From contig NC_059471.1 in assembly GCF_018139145.2 (NCBI RefSeq), positions 211,129,494 through 211,193,493 of the forward strand: DNA of 64,000 nucleotides, read 5' to 3'. The DNA comes from Gymnogyps californianus (Eukaryota > Chordata > Aves > Accipitriformes > Cathartidae). The notes beneath the pieces are model-generated. The model saw nothing but the letters and a program-made list of their open reading frames with translations. It had not been told where the DNA came from and made no database searches. The position numbers were made by a program, and so were the translations under genes. This document shows positions 1-12,366 of this stretch, piece by piece (position 1 is the stretch's first letter; each line of letters begins with the position of its first letter).

Positions 1-20
1 AATAATGATAATAATAATAA
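1..20. repeat. (AAT)n microsatellite at window edge
   Basis: The first 20 bases are AAT/ATA triplets broken once by a G. The tract is cut by the window edge, so its true length is unknown. Confidence 0.7.
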
Positions 21-340
21 GCTTTAAAATGCAGTAGGACAAGGCATGGACTGGAGGAATCAAAGAAAAGTGACAATGACAGCATTAAGAGCATAAAGCT
101 CCCTAGCTCAGTGTGTGGGTTACAGGCTTCAGGGTTTTTTTAATAAGTGCGGAGAAAATACACTGGTGAGCACCTATATTCCTAGTCATTTCATTAAGCA
201 GTTTGCTTAATGGGCAGCTGTTGGCGAGGCAATTGGCCATCTTTTTCAGAAGCAGAACTCAGACAGAGCCACCCGCTGTTAGCTGTGAATCACAGGTTGT
301 ATCCACTGGGGAAGGTCGTGAAGTCTTAACTGCGGTAAAA

Positions 341-386
341 ATGGAAAAGCTGAAAAAATGGGAAAGCTGAAAAAATGGGAAAGTTG
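341..386. repeat. 17-bp tandem repeat, about 2.7 copies
   Basis: The unit ATGGGAAAGCTGAAAAA occurs at 341-357 (one G-to-A change) and 358-374, with a partial third copy from 375. Near-identity suggests recent slippage or duplication in an A-rich background. I infer no function. Confidence 0.75.
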
Positions 387-1920
387 CGAGGATGATTATG
401 AAACAAAAATGATGGTTGTCCCAAAATGCCAGCATAGTAGTTATCTATGGAGGAAAACAGCTCTCCTGCATGGCTGTCTGATATATTAGGTCATTCTGAA
501 GGCAGTTATTGGTAGGGACTGTGTGCGTTTAATGTTTGGGACTATATGGAATGCAGTAAAGCCCTTGCACAATGCATATTTCACGTACAAAACATCTGAT
601 CCATGACCAGTGCATACCAGCATAGCTCTAAGTACCTCAGCACACACTTCAGTAGTGATCAGCTATTCCTTATAATATTTTACTGGTTTTAGAAGAACGT
701 AAAAATATGTGTACAGCTGGACATGTGGGCTTTCTTCCTGAGAATGCACACCTAAGGTACTTTAATTTTCACTGCATTCCTCTTTTATCTACATTGCAAT
801 ATAAACCCCACCAAATCTTTGAGACTAAAAGTCTGACCCCATTTCGGATTCAACCAGCAAGACAAAAATCCCAGGCCCTGCAGGTTGTTCCAGTTCAGAG
901 GAGACCTGAGGACAGACACGGGTTCTTTTTGATGTAATTTATAAACATATAATAATGTCAATAAACATACGAAGTCCTGTTTCCCTGAGCACAGCAGGTA
1001 TCAAACAAATGAGAGGGCAGTTTTCCTGCTCAAGGTGCCTTCTTTCATGCAACACCCATCCACACCTGTGTTTTTCCTTTGTGTCTTGGTCCTTAGCTTG
1101 GTTATACTACGAGGGAGGGTTTTTTCCCCACCCTAATACAGTCACGGGGTATCACAACACATGGCAGACCAGCTAAGGGAGTCAATCCCTTCTTCTGTTT
1201 GAGCTCTAGGTTCCCACTTGGGTTTTTTAGGGAAAGTCCTTGTCCCTTTTGTGCAGGAGTTCAGCTTTTGTGGAGGTGCTGTGTTGCAGCTTCCCAGCAC
1301 CCAGCCTCTCCCCGTGTTCAGAACAGCAAAACCTCCCAAAATGCGGCTGTCCCCAGGCACAGCCATTGACTCAGGTCACATATCACAGGCTGAACACTGC
1401 TATTAAAGGCTGATTTAATAGCAAATGCAGTATAAATAACAGTAATAAAAATGCACTACGAAATCTTGTTCACGGGTCTCCCATGCAACAAAAACCAGAG
1501 GAAAGCGGTGGCTCTCGTGGCATGTCATAGGGTCCCCTGGGATGCAGCGCTGATGAGGCACAGCTCAAAGCAGCAGCCAAACCCATTCCAGTCTCTCTGA
1601 AAACATGCAGATAGCATCGCTTTTCTGCTCATCCGGGGCTTGGTAGCATGAACGCTTGCAAAGCTTGACTCTGCTGAAGTAACATTAAAGGTAGAAGCAA
1701 TCTCCTGGGTAGACAGCATTTAAACCACTTGGGGCTTTGAAGACAGAAGGTCAAAAACAATATATCAAGTCGGTTATCAGCCAGTCCCGTCTTCCCTTCC
1801 TCCCCTCCCTCTGGCTTAGAGCTGCAGGAGCCCAGTCCTTTGATGTAAACCTGTCAGACACTTTGGTCTCTTCCCTGCTCTGCCCTGCCCTATTCCTCCA
1901 CATACACATTTGTGTGAGAT

Positions 1921-2240
1921 TTTAATTATAGGCGTGATCATATTGGTAAGAAAACCCTTCCTTAATTACACGCTCAATTAATTCTAGTAGCTTAGGAGCT
2001 GAAAGACAAAGTTAGGTGAAATCATTACTGCTTCATCTAAAGCTGGATCTCTCCATGGCCAGGTTTGGAATAATACTGTGGAAGTCATTTTTCTTTAGAA
2101 AAACGGATTTCATTTAGAAGAGATTAAATTATTTTGGATAGAGGGAATTAGAGTATTATCTGCTGCCACTGAAACTCTTTTCCAGCAAGACTAATTACTT
2201 ACAGGACTAATCTTTTCAGTAAATATTCCGTGATCAGGCT
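1921..2240. promoter_or_regulatory. Candidate conserved noncoding block (TAAT-rich)
   Basis: This AT-rich stretch carries several homeodomain-type cores: TTAATTACA near 1963, TCAATTAATTC near 1975, GATTAAATTA near 2123 and CTAATTACTT near 2192. No repeat family and no long frame is visible. The regulatory reading rests only on composition and site clustering. Confidence 0.2.
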
Positions 2241-5200
2241 CAAGAAATATATGGTACAAATAAGGCAATATTCAGCCTCATTATGGCTGGCACAACCCCT
2301 TCCCTAAGGTATTGTGGTCTTTAGAGAGAGATCAGGTGAGATGAGAGATGAAACGTGTCTTCATAACATCAGATACCTCTCCATGGCACCAGTGCCTCAA
2401 TGTTTATCCTCACACCCTCGCTGGCAGTTGGGTAGGTAGCACATGTATGGGTACCGATGGGACCGGGGTCGGGATGCCTGAGAAACATCCAGGCTGAAGC
2501 CAGCTCATCTGAGCTTTAATCCAGGATCTGTCCCTGTCTCTATTAGACCGGTGACTCCCAACATGTGGGGCAGGAAGCCTGTGTTGCATCCCCAGGATCT
2601 CTGCTGACACCCGCGGCAGCATGGAAAACAAGGCACAAGTACAGGGGAAACAAAATCCAAACTGGAGTAAACAGTCTAGGAGGCAGGGAAGGATGTGGAC
2701 AGAGGATTAGGACTGGAGTAAGGACTTTGAGAAGTGGCAACCAGGACTAAATAGATGAGGTCTGGAGAGGATGAGTGAGGGGTGGAAGGACAAAGATGAG
2801 GTGGAAGACTAGTGTCCGTGGCATGGAAACCTCCTTCAGCCCAGACCCCGTGTCTCAGCTGGATGTGGGTGGTAAAATGCACAAGTATAAAGCTGCTTTG
2901 TAAAGAGGGAACACCATCAAGATGCAAAGTTGGGAAATACCGGAGCAAGGGACATCCCTGCAGCCCTGTCCCATCTAATTATGCAGTCCCACACTGTTTT
3001 TCCACAGGTTTCTTCTCATCTTGTGCATAAGATGGACAGTGCTCAGATAATCGACAGCTATTCCTTATTTTGTATTCTCCTCATTTCTCAGTGAATAACC
3101 CTAGGTCTTATTTACTGAATACTGCCCTGAAAACAGAATTATTCATTTTCTCATGTATTTTTTCCTGTAGCACTAATTGCAACAGTATCAAAGTCCATCA
3201 AAACCTGTAATCAAACTCGGGGTTTGCCTCCATTTAATTGATGCAGAATTGAGCCATGAAGGAATCATTAAAAGTCTCCTCCAGTTTTGGGCCATTTCTG
3301 ACTTTTCTGCATCCTTAACATTATATAGCGTTTTCTGTGTTCATTGTGCCCCTCACCATTTGCCTCTGGCAGAGCCCAGGCATTCAAGTCGTATGCCAGC
3401 TCACAAACCCAAAAATAAAGCTTAGATGTCAGGGATCATTAGTAAAAGTTTGGCGAATATGAATCACCCATCACCAACTGTCTTCACCCAAAGATTATTT
3501 CGTCTTCTGCAACGCTCCTCAGCCTCATTCCCTGTGCACCTTCTGTCTGCCACAAATGCCAAAGAGCCCTTTAGAAAGCTGATGCCTTCACTGATTCATC
3601 CTTAAGACAGCTCCACCCTACACAAGGAAGAAGGAAACCATGGGGGCAGAGGTTAGGGTGAAGGGAGCATATGATCACGCAACTAAAAATTGCATCATAA
3701 AACATCCACTTATGCCTGGCATTTTCTAACTTTTCGCTCTGATATTCACCCAATGTAGTTTCCACGTGTATAATACCAACATGCGTATGACTATTGTCGT
3801 ATGGCTATTTTTTACTTAACCTCATGTTATTAATTCCCTCTAAGAGTTCAAGATAAATTGAAGCAGTTAATCATTCCTCCTTGCGCCTTTTCAGAGTAAC
3901 CCAGACTGACAAAACAGATAGTCGTGGGAGTAGATGTGAGCAGAGCTGAACCGACTGTATGAAAAGGCTAGGCAGCTTATGAATGCACAAATAAAAATAC
4001 AGCACTGTGGCAAAACCATATGCTGAGGGTGGGGAGTGAATTTGTGTCCTTCCATTTGCATCTCTCTATATGCCATCTTTGCCTAGAATAAATGTCTTTG
4101 TCCACATGAAAAGCTGCATCTGATTATTTGCCCTCATTTGATAGGGTAGTAAAGAAAGCTTTATAAAATGGGTGTGACTTTTACAATGTGTTGCAACTCA
4201 TTTTTAGAAATATGCGTCTGCATATGCCAGTAGTTACTCTATTTTAAATCGCTCGTGCACTTTTACTGATGGTATTTGCATTCTTGTTGAGGGTAGATTT
4301 TCTAATTAGTAAACACATTATTATTATTAAGGTAGATTGACAGGTAGATTAAGAAGAAAACATTAAGCAAAAACATTTTTTTTGCATTTCTTTAACCTCT
4401 AACCAGCTCTTTTCAGGTTCTAAATACATTTTTTTGCTTAGACCACGGTTTTGTCACATATGTCTGGGTTTGAGGTTTTTTTGAAGATCCTTTTAAATGG
4501 GTGATAACAGTGTTGGGGTGCTTCAGCAAGCACAAGGGGAAACGTTAGCCAAATGTTTCAAACCTCTCCCACAGACATCACAAACCTCTTTCACCAAGTG
4601 AGCTGGCATTTCTCCTGGATACAGCAAAAAGAAAAGGGAGAGGTGGCAGAACAAGCAGGTGACTGAGATTACATTGTGTAGGGTCAGAGTCTCTGCTGGC
4701 ATAACTCCTGAAACTCAGCAGAGATAAACTAGCTTCTCATACATGCAACTGAGTCCCAGGCTTATTTCTGAGAATGACTCACGTTAATATGGGAACATCA
4801 CAGATGCACAGAAGTTGTTTGGGAGGCCATCAAAGGCTGGAAAACAACAAATACCAAAGGAAAAAAATAAGAAAAGATAACATTTTTCAATCTGGACAGA
4901 AAAAGAGAAAACGTTTCTTTACTTTTTTTTTTTCTGTGAAAAATATGTACACCATTAAATCAGCTTAAGCCATTAATCTTCCCCAAGAGATATCACCCAT
5001 AGTACAAACTGGGAGATGAAATAAAGCTACGTTGCCTATTATGTATGTTGCAAAAGAATTAGTGTCAGTGGAGAAAAGACCAAACCCAAAGGGAATGAAA
5101 TGCAGGGCAGAGACTCAGCAATGCAAACTTGTGTTATACCACCAACCTCGAAGGAACTGCCCAGTTTGTATTCAATCAGGAATGTGGCCACTCCTTTGTC

Positions 5201-8200
5201 TGTGTGATGCTCCAGACAGTGCAGAATAAGGACCAAAAATTAGGAATTCTTTAAACCTTTCAATTCTAGAGATTAAATGGTAAATTCTTACCAGAGATGA
5301 TGCCTTTGTAGACAAGCCATGGAAATTTTTAGCAAAGAATTAGAAATATTTGCACTGGTATCAACAAACAAAACCAAAATCAAAACAAACTGAAACTCAG
5401 AACCAAGGAGAGATTCATGGTGATTTGTAAAAATGAGAAATCTTAGAAATATTTCCTAAAACCTAAGGAAATGGTTAAAGACTCCCAGAAGGAAAAATTA
5501 ATGCTGAGCATTTACATTCATTTGACAGAATTTATCTACTCTTCTGCTCCATAAAACCTAAATGCAGTACTTAACCTGCAACCCTCAGCGATGTCTGGTG
5601 TGTGTTACTTCCCAGCCCCAGCAACGCTCAGAGACGTGCTCTGGAATGCAGAATGAACTATATGGTGGAGTCTGTGGGCTGAAGGGAAATCATTATTACA
5701 CAGTAATCAATACTGTGCATCTTGCGTTGGCTTCTCAGCTTCTCTGACATCCTACCATAGCTGTCAGAGGTTGGGATTGGTTTTTTTTCTGATTTGAATA
5801 AGGTCATAGTTTGTTTGTGGCTTTTGATTTGAATCGATTTTCGTCCTTTTATGATGATGACAGCACTCCTAAATTAGCCAGCGGCACTGAACCCTCAGTA
5901 TACATCATTTTAGCACCCAGGGACAAATGCACTGGTGGTGGGGGTGAATGTTATTCTCTCAAAAGCAGTGCAGCTGGAAGTGCAGTATTTTGAATGAATT
6001 TATTCCATACGTTTTGTGGTTTTTTTAAGTGTAGGAGTGAGACAGGGAGAAGGGAGAGGGATCAAGTGCTTTCCTCCCTGTAATATGTTGATAAAGAAGA
6101 TAGACACAGTCCTGCCGAGGCCAGACTTGCAAAGGCAAAGACTTCTACTATTCCCAGGTGGTCCTAGAGATGGACCGTCTGGACACAGCTTGGGATGGAC
6201 CATGATGCCAAGATCCTTCTGCCAGAGAGTAATGGGATGCACTGAGTCTCTAAGAGCCACACAGGGTGGAAATTTGGCTTAAAATTTTCCTGTCAAATCT
6301 TTTTCCAGATTGCTTGCTTCCAAGCTGTCTTGGTCAAAACATGTTAACCTCAGACCTTCTCCAAATCTACATCAAGGTTTCAGCAGCAACTCAGAGCACT
6401 CAGTTGGTGGATTCCCCAGGGCCAGGGGCTCTGTGATTGCCCGAGGAAACTCACCCACAGGTTTCCTGCACACCGACAGATCTCTGGTGGAAAGGACCTA
6501 GCATGGTGAGGTCTTGGCCCTGAGGAAAGGCAGACGTGCAAGAGCTTGCAGGTCCTTTGGTTTGGTATTGAGGGCACACACAATGGTGTCCTTGCTGTTC
6601 AGTGTCTCAGCTCCTCTCCAGGAGAGGTGAAGACCTTGATACCCTTTCTGTAGTCAGGGCTTCACACGGATCTACCTGATGAGCCTTTTGCTGGGAATAG
6701 AAGGAAAATGAGGGGTTGCAAATACCCTGAAGAGGGTGGGGAAGGTCCTGGTGTCCAGGTCCCAGAGGGAACAGGTCAGTAGGGAAGTAGATGTTTTCCA
6801 GTCCAGCACCATCAGTGCCCCGTGCTGCCTCGTTTTCTTCTTCCAGCAAACAGGGACTTAAGAGATTTCCACCGTGGCCTCAGAAACCTCTTTGTGTTGG
6901 CTCCCTGCCCAGCTCTGAATTGTCCTCACAGATTCATAGAAATACTATTGAAATAACACACTCCTATGGATAACACCCTATAAACTTCTGCTGCATTCTC
7001 CCACTGCACTTACTGTGAGACGAGAAATGTTAATGCCTTGAGGGCATCCTCTTAATTGCATGGCTTCTGTCCAGTGGAAGCATATGTACAAATTAGCTGC
7101 AATTGCCGGTGTGCACAGTGGTAGAGCTGCTTGGGAAGATCTCTGCTGGTATGAACACAAATACAAGAGTTAATTCCATAGAGAAGTCAGCCATGGTTTG
7201 GTATTAATCCTCAGGCACAAGGCATAAGGATTTTCTGGCTTGACTCTAATGTAAAAGAAACCGTGGTAATAATAGGGTCCTCCAGCCAGCTGATTATGAG
7301 AGATTAATTAATACCTAGCGCAACATCAGTATATTCCATACCTCATGTAGAAAGACAGAAGAAAGTGGAAGGATATTTTCGTGACTGAGCAAGTAAGTGT
7401 CAGTGAGGAATGGGTGAAAAGTATTGAATTACATCTGGATTATTCTTAATGTGATTGTTCCTAGTCCCCCAAGGCCACATATGCATTATAAGTGAATTGG
7501 AAAAACAATGAGGGGAATAAAGAAAAAAAGCAACGGCTGTCAATCTGAAGTGACAGCACTGTTGTGCTTGCTGCTTTGGTGGGCAGGGCTCTCATCTTTA
7601 AATGTGTTTGTGGCGTGCTCAGAGCAAGCAACCTCCTTCACCAAAAACTCACAGAGCACCAGCCCTCACCTTATGCCAATGCTGTATGAAAGTTGATTAA
7701 GTCCTAAAGATTGTTTATTCCCCTTTGAAACTGCTATTCTGAGCTGGCCAGGAGGGTTTTTTCTGGGAATTTGTTTAAAGGAACAGGTCAGGCAAGCAAT
7801 GAGCACTGATACGTGCGCTCTGGCCATGTGCTGGCCAGACCATCTTCCAGGCAAGAAAGCAACCTCCTCTCCAGTCCCAGCCAGGTCATGGTCTGAGGCT
7901 CTTGGTACCAAAGGTTTGGTGGTGTCATTGGTGGCAGCCTTTTGCCCACTGGGGCAAAAGCATGGGTCACTCCTATGCTTTATGCAGCTCAGGAGAGCTT
8001 TGATAATAGGGTTTGAAGGCTGGTTAGCAGCTGTATTCATCTGTAATAAGGCAGCTACAAAGTCAAGGTATGCAATTATTAATGCGGTCACTAGCAAAGT
8101 GCTCAGGAGGAAAAAACAAGGAAGCTGCCAGGCAATTGCATGAAAATACAACCAGATGAAAAGTAAGCCCTGAAAGGTAGATGCTCTGAGAAGGAAAGGG

Positions 8201-8454
8201 TGGGTGTGAGCTCCTGAGGATTGCTAGATTCAGAAACACTTGTAGTTGCACCTCTCCTGACATGCTTGTTGCTTCCCTGGCCTTAGGGAAGGTACTTAAA
8301 TCTCTGTTTCTATCTCCTCCAGTTTTCTAAACTGAAGTTGTAATACCTGCCCACCTACTCACCTTTCAAAAGAATATTCTGAAGCTCTGTTTGTTTCTAA
8401 ACTGCTCAGGAAATAGCATATGCCAAACTCTCTCAGTCTATAGCAAAATTTATA

Positions 8455-9055
8455 AAAAAATTAGGGCTGGAAGGCACTCGGGCTTGGAGACAAAACAGGC
8501 ACATTTCCACTGTTCACAGTAAGAGTTTGTCCAAACTGTTCTCAATACTTCCAGCATGGGAGATTTGACCCCCAGGTAACCAGCTCCTCTCCCAGTGCTT
8601 AACTAGTCTTATGGTTAAAGAGGTTTTCCTAATGCCCACTTCATTTCTCTCTGCAGCGTAAGCCAGATTGTCATTCTCTTGCAATTAATCCCAGCCCTAT
8701 CTACCACCTTTTTATGACAAACTGTTTCACAGCCCCTCAGGCTTCTCTTTTCTGGACCACAGAAACCTACCTCATTTAACCTTTCTTCACTGGTCACATT
8801 TTCTAAACCGTAATCATTCCCATTGCCCTCTTCCAGAAATCGTCCAATGATTTCTTAGAAGGTGGTGTGCAAATGTGGACACAATCTCCAGGTCATAGAG
8901 ACGTCTGCTGCTTCTTGAACACATCCCTCTGATGAGATATGCCTTTAAATCTTTATTAATTTTTTGCAATATAGCATCATGCTTTTGATTCATGTGCAGT
9001 TTGGGATTCAAAACACTACAATCTAAATGATATTCTACATGGCATGGAGATTTAC
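8455..9055 (-). mobile_element. Old CR1 LINE fragment, 3' end, minus strand
   Basis: Read on the plus strand, the stretch follows the reverse complement of a CR1 LINE 3' end in order. It starts with GGGCTGGAAGGCACTCGGG (usual GGAAGGGACCTC block), then GGTTTTCCTAATGCCCACTT, then CCCCTCAGGCTTCTCTTTTC, TTCACTGGTCACATTTTCTAAACC, and finally GCAAATGTGGACACAATCTC. No reverse transcriptase reading frame survives, so it is 5'-truncated as most CR1 copies are. It is strongly diverged with small indels. The far edge near 9055 is approximate. The match is from memory of CR1 consensus text, not from an alignment. Confidence 0.75.
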
Positions 9056-9929
9056 CCTACCGGTAAGTTGCTGCCTTTTATTGTTGTGAAACCTTTCACA
9101 TCTTTTCTAATTTGCCAACCTCCAATATTTTTCTCTCGGCACACATCCACATGCCAATTTTTATTGGCAAAATGTCGTAAAATTTAACAGAAAATGCTAC
9201 TATTGCTACAGGTTTACTTTAACCATCCTATAAAAATTAATATAAAATAAAAGCCCTGCTGTAAAACACTTTAACACCCCAAGAGCAGAATATTCATCTC
9301 TGTTGTATTTTATAGGGTTTTAGAGCGACTCCAACAAACCCCTGTGAATTTAGGGCTAAAACCTTAGCTTGTGTAACTTGCCGTATCTGCTTTGACTTCG
9401 TTATAGCCATACCAATTCACAGCAAGTGAGGAGTCAGCCTTTAATCTCTACTGCAAGCCATAGGAATTGTGCTTCTCAAGGCTGACTGAGACATGGTACA
9501 CTCTGGACCAGATCTTCTCACACCTTGCGAGCCGTATGCGTGCAAGGAGGGAGCAGCATAAGTGATGGGAGGAGATGGCCTCTTTGCACCTCTGAAGTGT
9601 GACCTGGATTTCTCTTTTCCAGGACAAGTAATAAAAAGCTGGCACAGCAGTGCAGCTAAAACTCCCTCTTTTTTCAAGCGTGAAATAACAGAGGTATCTT
9701 CCAACTCCTCAGCGCTGTAAGTAGTTACATGAGGTGGTGATATGAGTGCTGACCATCAGATGCAGGTCTAGCTTGTGGCCAAAGAGCAACCCCAAATCCC
9801 ACACCAATTTTGGTTGCAGACCTTCCCATTATGCTTCCAGTGGCTCCATCGCACCCAACAACAGCAGGAGCCAACATTCAGGTTTTGTTCCAAGCCCAAA
9901 CTTCTGCTTGGCTCGTGGTAAGGCATTGC

Positions 9930-10680
9930 ATGCTGGGACATATAGTCCTTGCTGGATAATTAAGGGAAAAGATGGACACAATCTGGTAAATCACCCATAA
10001 ATTAAGCCCAAACACAATGGCTCTTGGCAGGTTGTTAGCGCGACACTTAATTGAGGAAAATTTGGCCTTCATCATTGTTCCATGTGAATCTACAAAGTAA
10101 CTTGCGTATCGATTATTTACTAATCAGGAAATGTACTTTAGCAAGTTTATTCCTGTATAAACTTCTCAGGCATGCAGATGCCTTAAAGCAGGCTACATTG
10201 CCACCAATCGTATTTTTAATTGCTGTATTTAGAGAGTCTCATTGATCTAATCAGAGCTAAATAAGCCCCATGGTACTTCCCATAGTAAAGTTTACTGAGG
10301 ATGTGTTTCTTTCATTTGCTATAATGAAACCTTCTGCTATGCTGTCACCGGTCAAATGCAATGCCAGCGAGCAGAGGGGAACACTCCACGCTTTAATAAA
10401 TTTGTTGTTATTTCTGCAGTTCAGAAATCCCATCACCCAGACAGTAGGAAAGCAGCTGGGTGACATTATCAGTAATTGCTTAATATTGTCATTGCATTTG
10501 CTTACAAGGAAAAAAAGCCACAGACTATCAATCAGCCGACAGAATATTCATAGTCTATGATAATAGTAAGTGCTCTTTGAATGTCATGGCAACAGTCACA
10601 CAAGCAACGTGATCTTGTACTTGATTACTTCCTGCTGCATTCCTGATAGTGTCCATATTGCTCCATTAATTTTGCTCTCC
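9930..10680. promoter_or_regulatory. Candidate conserved noncoding element cluster
   Basis: About 750 bp are dense in homeodomain cores, for example GATAATTAAGG near 9955, CTTAATTGAGG near 10046, CTAATCAGG near 10120, TTTTTAATTGC near 10213 and CAGTAATTGCTTAAT near 10470. TALE-like TGACA/TGTCA motifs and ATCGATTATT near 10109 lie among them. No repeat family is recognised and no coding pattern is seen. Such composition is typical of vertebrate developmental enhancers. Conservation was not tested, so this is an inference. Confidence 0.3.
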
Positions 10681-10779
10681 TTTTTTTTTTAAAATCTCAT
10701 TTGTGTTTGGCAAGTGTGCAAAATAGACAGCACCTTTTCCCAGAGACTGTCAGTGAGCAGGACCTCTTGGTGTATCTGT

Positions 10780-10842
10780 AGCTCTTCTGTAGCCTAGATT
10801 TGTCCCATACAAGCTCTTCTGTAGCCTAGATATGTCCTATAC
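10780..10842. repeat. Direct tandem duplication, period 32 bp
   Basis: The 31-bp unit starting AGCTCTTCTGTAGCCTAGAT at 10780-10810 is repeated at 10812-10842 with two base changes and one spacer A. The high identity implies a fairly recent local duplication. Confidence 0.85.
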
Positions 10843-11214
10843 TGGACCCAGCATTCCTGAGTGCGGTTTAGGAATTATGTCTGGATTATTACAGCAGGTA
10901 ATCTCTAAAATCAGATTTGAGACTGACTTTTGTGAAAAAAATTTCGAATAATCTCATTAAATAATTTGTTGGAAGGGCTTTTCAGACAAGGGGAAATAAA
11001 TTGATTTGTCTAAGACACATCTGGACCTGACTCATTCTCTGTTTGTCCTAGTGGCTTGTGTTTTTCAATTGCTTTATCTCATTCAAATTTGTGAGTTCAT
11101 GGCTTTTAAAGGCCAGAAAACATTACGAGCCTTTACTCTTCTGCATTAGAAAATGATCCAGTAATTTCTGTATCAAGTCCATAACTTTTGAATGGGCAGT
11201 GGCATATATTTTTA

Positions 11215-11545
11215 GAAAGAGCTGCTTGGAGGTCTGCAGCTGGTCAGTAAGCTACTATATCCCCTAGTAAGTTGTTCTAGATATTAGTAACCATTCTCCT
11301 TAAACAACAACAGAAAACCAACAAAATGAAATGAGGAAAAAGCTGAGATCCTTATTTGCAGTCTGAATTTGCTCAGCCTCAACTGTTGTCCCTTAGAGCT
11401 CATTATGAATTTTACTTCAGCTTGAAGAGCTGAGTCCTGTACGAAATCTCCTCGTGCAAGTGCTAATAGATTGTAATCGAGTTCTCTCTTAACCTTCCCA
11501 AGGATAAACTACTTTAGATAAATTGGTTTAACAACAGGGAAAAGT
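11215..11545 (-). mobile_element. Probable ancient CR1 fragment, minus strand
   Basis: Plus-strand landmarks appear in the order expected of a reversed CR1 3' region. CCCCTAGTAAGTTGTTCTAG and TTAGTAACCATTCTCCTTAAA come first. They are followed by a stretch near 11440-11510 with GATTGTAATCGAGTTCTCTC, CTTAACCTTCCCAAGGATAA and ACTACTTTAGATAAATTGG. This parallels the CR1 text 'gtaatcaagtc..cccttaaccttctctttgataaactaaatagattg'. It is very diverged and could be a related ancient LINE. Both edges are approximate. Confidence 0.45.
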
Positions 11546-12035
11546 TCTGCTGGGGAGCAGGTGTCTGAACTCATGTTAGACAGCTTCTAAACTACCATTT
11601 GGCCTCTGTTGTATTTCACCTAAGGACCATTTCTAGTCCCATGAGGACCTGAACTGCAGGGTCCCAAACGAGTATACTCTGACAAGATGGTATAAAGGGG
11701 TGAAGGGACCACCAGGAATGGACTTAGAAGCATTTCTTTAGAGCACTTGAACCAATAGCCCAGTTCAGCCATCACCCACCACAAATGATCCCTGCCAACA
11801 CAATTTTTCTAGCTCAATTTGCCTTCTAAATGTATCATCAAAAGTATTTTAACTACTTTGATAATTTTGTTGTAATACCTTGGCTATTTTCCTCTTTATT
11901 TTTAAAAAAAGAAGAAAAGGGAAATGCAATGTTTGACCAGGAAAGTAAGGGGAATAAGTAGCCTGGTCTACCCTGAAGGAAGACAATTCCAACTTCCAGT
12001 TTTACCTTTTCTTTTAATTCCCAGCTCTATTAGAT
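11546..12035. other. Unique sequence upstream of the solo LTR
   Basis: About 490 bp with no gene and no repeat I recognise. An A-rich run lies near 11905. The 12036-12040 CCTCC that follows is the left target-site duplication of the LTR. Confidence 0.5.
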
Positions 12036-12040
12036 CCTCC
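12036..12040. repeat. Left target-site duplication (CCTCC)
   Basis: CCTCC directly abuts the terminal TG of the LTR at 12041 and is repeated exactly at 12660-12664. A 5-bp duplication is usual for ERVL-type integrations, although some other retroviral classes also give 4-6 bp. Confidence 0.85.
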
Positions 12041-12183
12041 TGTTGTGGTTTAACCCCAGCCGGCAACTAAGCACCACACAGCCACTCGCTCACTCCCCCC
12101 ACCCAGTGGGATGGGGGAGAGAATCGAAAAAAAAAACTTGTCCATTGAGATAATGACAATTTCATAGGACAGAAAGGAAGGAA

Positions 12184-12240
12184 AATAATAACAATTATAA
12201 CAATAACAACAACAATAATAATGAAATTATAATAATAATA
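12184..12240. repeat. AAT/AAC-rich low-complexity tract in the LTR
   Basis: The tract is an irregular run of AATAAT, AACAAT and AACAAC triplets inside the LTR, downstream of its TATA box on the minus strand. Similar tracts occur in other copies of this LTR family as I recall them, so it is probably part of the element and not an independent microsatellite. Confidence 0.75.
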
Positions 12241-12358
12241 CTAAAAGAATTAGAATATACAAAACAAGTGATGCACAATGCAATTGCTCACCACTTGCCC
12301 ACTGATGCCCAGTCAGTTCCTGAACAGTGATCCGCCTCTCCCGGCCAACTCCCCCCAG

Positions 12359-12366
12359 TTTATATA
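12359..12366 (-). promoter_or_regulatory. LTR TATA box (TATATAAA on minus strand)
   Basis: The plus strand reads TTTATATA, giving TATATAAA on the minus strand in the context CCCAGTATATAAACTGGGGG. The position, about 290 bp from the U3 end of the LTR, suits a retroviral core promoter. Transcription would start roughly 25-30 bp further on, near 12330, and run toward lower coordinates. Whether it is active cannot be told. Confidence 0.65.

Larger units (their letters stand above)
21..8454. other. Non-genic unique sequence
   Basis: I see no gene in this stretch. Open frames are short (161 codons at most, on the minus strand near 7666-8151) and overlap each other on both strands. None has recognisable domain structure. 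Apart from a small tandem repeat near 341 and a TAAT-rich block at 1921-2240, I see no repeat family I can name. Thin poly-T and poly-A runs are scattered through it. Intronic or intergenic DNA fits best. Confidence 0.7.
9056..11214. other. Non-genic stretch between CR1 fragments
   Basis: There is no coding region here. The stretch holds a TAAT-rich candidate conserved block (9930-10680), a poly-T run near 10680 and a 32-bp tandem duplication (10780-10842). The remainder is unique sequence without recognisable repeats. Confidence 0.6.

Noticed and set aside
7666..8151. 161-codon minus-strand open frame with a hydrophobic start
   Set aside because: The reverse strand is also open over most of it, no domain is recognisable, and no splice or promoter context supports it. 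Chance frames of this size are expected in 64 kb.
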